A DNA stretch of 17,373 nt from Asaia bogorensis. GTDB taxonomy: Bacteria > Pseudomonadota > Alphaproteobacteria > Acetobacterales > Acetobacteraceae. The DNA is taken from positions 1-17,373 of the forward strand of contig CAMCZJ010000040.1 in NCBI GenBank assembly GCA_945886995.1, in the 5' to 3' direction. Below the pieces are notes generated by a model. That model did not search any database. It had not been told where the DNA came from and worked only from the letters and a program-made list of their open reading frames with translations. The position numbers and the translations under genes were made by a program. Of the stretch, positions 14,713 through 17,373 are shown piece after piece (position 1 is the first letter of the stretch; each line of letters starts with the position of its first letter).

Positions 14713-14864
14713 GGCGGTGTTCTCTTGGACGGATGGGGGCGAAGCTAAAGCAGTTTCGCTGTCGGGGAAATCTCCCCCCCCTCCTCAGACAAAACCCCTT
14801 CCCGGCGGGGGCAGGCGCCCCTATAGGCGACGTCAGGGCTTTAACCAAAAAACAGGAGAACGGG
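14713..14864. promoter_or_regulatory. Divergent intergenic region between hyi and the ABC transporter operon
   Basis: These 152 bases hold the 5' signals of both neighbours. Visible parts are a small inverted repeat GGGGA/TCCCC (14764-14777), a run of eight C (14774-14781), a short hairpin GGGGC-AGGC-GCCCC (14808-14821) and TATAGG (14823-14828), a possible -10 for the transporter operon. No convincing -35 element or known regulator site is recognised. Confidence 0.3.
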
Positions 14865-16454
14865 ATGCGAAAGCTGTTATGGGCGACCGCGCTGACCTGC
14901 GGGCTGGCGCTTGGCTGGGCGAATGCGGATGCGCGAACCGTGCGCTGGGCTGCCTCGGGCGACCCCAATACGCTCGACCCGCATAGCCAGAATGTCGGCA
15001 CGGTCACCATGGTGCTGCAACAGGTCTATGACATGCTGATCAGCCGCACCCAGGAATTGGGCCTGGCGCCGGGCCTGGCCACGCGGTGGGAGCAGCAGGA
15101 ACCCAATCGCTGGCGTTTCTGGCTGCGCGACGGCGTGAAATTCCATGAAGGCGAGGCCTTCACCGCCGATGATGTGGTGTTCAGCGTGACGCGCGCTTTG
15201 GCGCCGACCTCCAATTACGGGATTTTTGTGGATACGGTGGAACGTGCGGTTCAGGTGGAACCGCTGGTGGTGGATATCATCACCAAGCTGCCGGACCCGA
15301 TCCTGCCCAATAAGATCGCTTCCGTCTTCATGATGTCTCGGAGCTGGTCCGAAAAGAACAACGCCGCGCGGCCACAAAATACCCGCCAGCGGGAAGAAAT
15401 GCACACGGTCCGCAACACCAACGGCACCGGCGCCTTCCGCCTGACGGCGCGTGAAGCCGATGTGCGCACCGTCATGACCCGCAACAATGATTGGTGGGGC
15501 TGGAAGGAAGAAGCCAGCCGTGAGGCGAATGTGACGGAAATCATCTTCCGCCCGATCGCATCTGATGCAACGCGCATCGCCGCCCTGCTTTCGGGTGAGG
15601 TTGATTTCGTGCTTGACCCGCCCTTGCAGGATTTGAACCGGCTGCGTCAGGCGCAAAACATCCGCGTGCTGGAAGGCCCGGAAGTGCGCACCATCTTCCT
15701 GGCTATGGACGTATTCCGCGATGAATTGCTCTATTCCGATGTGAAGGGGCGCAATCCAATGAAGGATTTGCGCGTGCGTCAGGCGCTTTATCACGCGATT
15801 GATATCCAGGCGATCCACCGCACCACCATGCGTGGCCAATCCGTGGTGACGGGCACCTTCTTCCCGTCTCAGGTCAATGGCTATGTGAAGGAAGAAGATG
15901 TGCGCCTGCCTTATGATGCGGCGCGCGCGCGGGCGCTTTTGGCCGAAGCGGGCTTCCCGAATGGCTTTGAGATCACGCTGGATTGCCCGAATAATCGCTA
16001 CATCAATGATGAGCAGATTTGCCAGGCGGTCGTTGCCATGTGGGCGCGGGTTGGCATTCGCGCCAAGTTGAACGCCATGCCCTTGGCGCCCTTCTTTGCC
16101 AAGATCCAGCGCGATGACACCTCCATCTATCTGCTAGGCTGGGGCGTACCGACGCTGGATGCGCTTTATTCCTTCCAATCCCTGGTCGCGACCCGCAATG
16201 GCGCGCAGGGCGATGGCATCTGGAATTACGGGCGCTATTCCAACCCGCGCATGGATGAAATGATCCAGCGGATGAAGACCCAATCCGGCGAGGCGCGGAA
16301 TGAGGCGATCCGTGAGGCGCTGAGGATTTATCGCGAAGATGTGCCGCATATTCCGCTGCACCATCAGATGATCCCCTGGGCCATGCGGTCCAACCTGACC
16401 ATTCCGCATATGGCCAATAACCAGCCCTATTTCCGCTGGGCGAAAATGAACTGA
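14865..16454 (+). CDS. ABC transporter substrate-binding protein, family 5 (peptide/nickel type)
   Basis: A 529-residue periplasmic binding protein of the DppA/OppA/NikA class, which captures peptides or other small solutes for ABC import. It has a signal peptide of about 23 residues (MRKLLW start, hydrophobic core, cut after ADA). The mature protein begins RTVRWAASGDPNTLDPHSQN. The family signature follows: APGLATRWEQ, WRFWLRDGVKFHEGEAFTAD and DVVFSVTRAL. The later KDLRVRQALYHAID and the C-terminal YREDVPHIPLHHQ segments are also typical. The frame is open to 14733, but the start at 14865 is fixed by AGGAG (14854-14858) 6 bases upstream and by the signal peptide. It is the first gene of an operon with the DppB-type permease downstream. 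The solute is unknown; peptides, glutathione-like compounds or opines are all possible. Confidence 0.92.
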   Translation: MRKLLWATALTCGLALGWANADARTVRWAASGDPNTLDPHSQNVGTVTMVLQQVYDMLISRTQELGLAPGLATRWEQQEPNRWRFWLRDGVKFHEGEAFTADDVVFSVTRALAPTSNYGIFVDTVERAVQVEPLVVDIITKLPDPILPNKIASVFMMSRSWSEKNNAARPQNTRQREEMHTVRNTNGTGAFRLTAREADVRTVMTRNNDWWGWKEEASREANVTEIIFRPIASDATRIAALLSGEVDFVLDPPLQDLNRLRQAQNIRVLEGPEVRTIFLAMDVFRDELLYSDVKGRNPMKDLRVRQALYHAIDIQAIHRTTMRGQSVVTGTFFPSQVNGYVKEEDVRLPYDAARARALLAEAGFPNGFEITLDCPNNRYINDEQICQAVVAMWARVGIRAKLNAMPLAPFFAKIQRDDTSIYLLGWGVPTLDALYSFQSLVATRNGAQGDGIWNYGRYSNPRMDEMIQRMKTQSGEARNEAIREALRIYREDVPHIPLHHQMIPWAMRSNLTIPHMANNQPYFRWAKMN

Positions 16455-16461
16455 TCCCCTG

Positions 16462-16502
16462 GCGCGGCGGGTTTCGCACCCGCCGCGCTTGGAGATTTTT
16501 TT
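16462..16502 (+). terminator. Terminator-like hairpin between binding-protein and permease genes
   Basis: GCGCGGCGGGT (16462-16472) pairs perfectly with ACCCGCCGCGC (16478-16488) over the loop TTCGC. A run of seven T follows after a 7-base gap (16496-16502). It begins 8 bases after the binding-protein stop. Such hairpins often cause partial termination or protect the upstream mRNA, so the binding protein would be made in excess of the permeases. The gap before the T-run makes full termination uncertain. Confidence 0.6.
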
Positions 16503-16506
16503 GGTC

Positions 16507-16550
16507 GCATTTTCCGAGTCGCCAAGTGATTCCACTTGGCTTGAAAATGC
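16507..16550. repeat. Nested palindromic (REP-like) element
   Basis: Outer arms GCATTTTC (16507-16514) and GAAAATGC (16543-16550) enclose inner arms GCCAAGTG (16521-16528) and CACTTGGC (16533-16540) around ATTC. All pairs are perfect, with a small asymmetric internal loop (CGAGTC opposite TT). The layout is that of a dispersed palindromic unit, not a coding start. It supplies the in-frame GTG (16526) and ATG (16547) that would otherwise extend the permease. Confidence 0.65.
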
Positions 16551-16567
16551 TTACTGGAGTACCTTTT

Positions 16568-17373
16568 TTGTTCGCCTTCATCATCTCCCGCATCTTGCAG
16601 GCCTTGCCTGTGATGCTGACCGTTGCGCTGATTTCCTTCGCCATGTTCGCCTATGTGGGCGATCCGGTGGCGATCATGCTCGGGCAGGATTTCACTGAGG
16701 CGCAGCGTCAGGCGCTGGTGCAGGATTTGGGGCTGGATCGGCCATTCTGGGTGCAATTCGGGACCTTTATAGGCAATGCGGTGCAGGGCGAATTTGGGCT
16801 GTCCTATCGTTTGTCGCGGCCTGTCGCGGATTTGATCGCGGAACGCGCGCCGGCGACCCTTGAATTGGCCTTTTGCGCGGCATCGGTCGCGCTGCTGATC
16901 GGCGTGCCGATGGGGGTTTATACGGGGCTTTATCGCAATTCCTGGCTGTCGCGCTTTTTCCTGACCTTCAGCCTGATTGGGGTATCGCTGCCTGTGTTTC
17001 TGATTGGCATTTTGCTGATCCTGGTCTTTGCTGTTTGGCTTGGGATGCTGCCTTCCTTCGGGCGCGGCGATACGGTGAAGCTTGGCTGGTGGTCCACGGG
17101 TTTTTTTGACCTGGAGTGGCCTTAAGGCGCTGGTGCTGCCTTCCATCACGCTTGGCCTGTTCCAATTGACCCTGATCATGCGCCTTGTGCGGGCCGAGAT
17201 GCTGGAAGTGCTGCGCACGGATTACATCAAATTCGCGCGCGCGCGGGGCTTGCCGAACCGTGCCGTGCATTTCGGCCATGCGCTCAAGAATACGCTGGTG
17301 CCCGTGATCACCATTGTCGGGCTGCAATTGGGCGCCATCATCGCCTTCGCCATTGTGACCGAAACCGTGTTTC
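16568..17373 (+). CDS. ABC transporter permease, DppB type, with a frameshift and 3' end outside window
   Basis: An inner-membrane subunit of the peptide/nickel-type importer served by the preceding binding protein. The start chosen is the TTG at 16568, because GGAG (16556-16559) lies 8 bases before it and the N-terminus FAFIISRILQALPVMLTVAL then matches the family. GTG 16526 and ATG 16547 lie inside a palindromic element. Four membrane segments are visible before the break (starting near 16580, 16860, 16950 and 17000), and EFGLSYRLSRPVADLI is a family motif. After GGWSTGF-like coding the frame meets a stop at 17123-17125. Dropping one T from the seven at 17101-17107 restores an open frame to the window end. 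That frame reads FLTWSGLKALVLPSITLG and then the EAA-loop region EMLEVLRTDYIKFARARGLP, which contacts the ATPase. A sequencing error at the homopolymer is the simplest explanation; a true pseudogene is possible. Confidence 0.85.

Noticed and set aside
14733..14864. Extended N-terminus for the substrate-binding protein starting at 14733
   Set aside because: The extra 44 residues are not signal-peptide-like, and AGGAG at 14854-14858 together with a clean signal sequence places the start at 14865.
14877..15839. 320-codon minus-strand open frame inside the binding-protein gene
   Set aside because: Shadow frame rich in His/Arg/Gln with no recognisable motif; the plus strand encodes a complete family 5 binding protein.
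16526..16567. Permease start at GTG 16526 or ATG 16547
   Set aside because: Both codons fall inside the arms of the nested palindrome and lack a ribosome-binding site; TTG 16568 has GGAG at a suitable distance and a family-like N-terminus.
17101..17110. Programmed -1 ribosomal frameshift at the T7 run of the permease
   Set aside because: A -1 slip would read TGA immediately; restoring the frame needs loss of one base (+1 direction), which fits an indel better than a classical slippery site.

Overview
The window looks like chromosome from a GC-rich alphaproteobacterium, most likely Rhodospirillales/Acetobacteraceae (Roseomonas-like). That placement is inferred from gene content, protein style and the palindromic intergenic elements; it has not been tested by any search. 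There is no phage, insertion sequence, CRISPR array or origin. Every gap between genes is shorter than about 220 bases. Most of the content is recognisable core and metabolic genes, and the unusual material is in the intergenic DNA.

Layout, left to right. At 1-558 (+) is the 3' part of an acyl-CoA dehydrogenase gene. A tRNA-Val(CAC) gene follows on the minus strand (568-642), then a small sulfotransferase gene (768-1547, +) with a hairpin against its start codon, and a secreted DUF3108 protein (1591-2358, +). This converges with a minus-strand pair, a DUF1178 zinc-ribbon-like gene (3004-3507) and a phosphoglycolate-phosphatase-like HAD gene (2364-3011). The two overlap by 8 bases, and a CIRCE-like inverted repeat lies upstream (3554-3580). 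Next is the tamA-tamB pair (9259 down to 3592, -), which encodes the outer-membrane/periplasmic assembly module. The tamA start codon overlaps the start codon of a divergent M20 amidohydrolase gene (9258-10409, +).

A compound palindromic repeat (10421-10522) separates the amidohydrolase gene from a minus-strand group: an XRE-type regulator (12863-11985), an HSL-type alpha/beta hydrolase (11905-10955) and a one-domain cupin (10930-10529). The regulator's upstream region carries two inverted repeats with the same TTGGC/GCCAA half-sites. A strong intrinsic terminator then closes a minus-strand hyi-glxR pair (hydroxypyruvate isomerase and tartronate semialdehyde reductase, 14712-13042), which feeds glyoxylate-derived carbon toward glycerate. 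Divergent from hyi is a peptide/nickel-type ABC uptake operon: a family 5 binding protein (14865-16454), a terminator-like hairpin and nested palindrome (16462-16550), and a DppB-type permease that runs off the window.

The clearest anomalies are: (1) a one-base frameshift in the permease at a run of seven T; (2) the CIRCE-like operator upstream of DUF1178-gph; (3) two different REP-like palindromic elements; (4) the hairpin abutting the sulfotransferase start codon; (5) paired operator-like repeats upstream of the XRE regulator; (6) the overlapping divergent start codons of tamA and the amidohydrolase. I found no convincing new multi-gene system.
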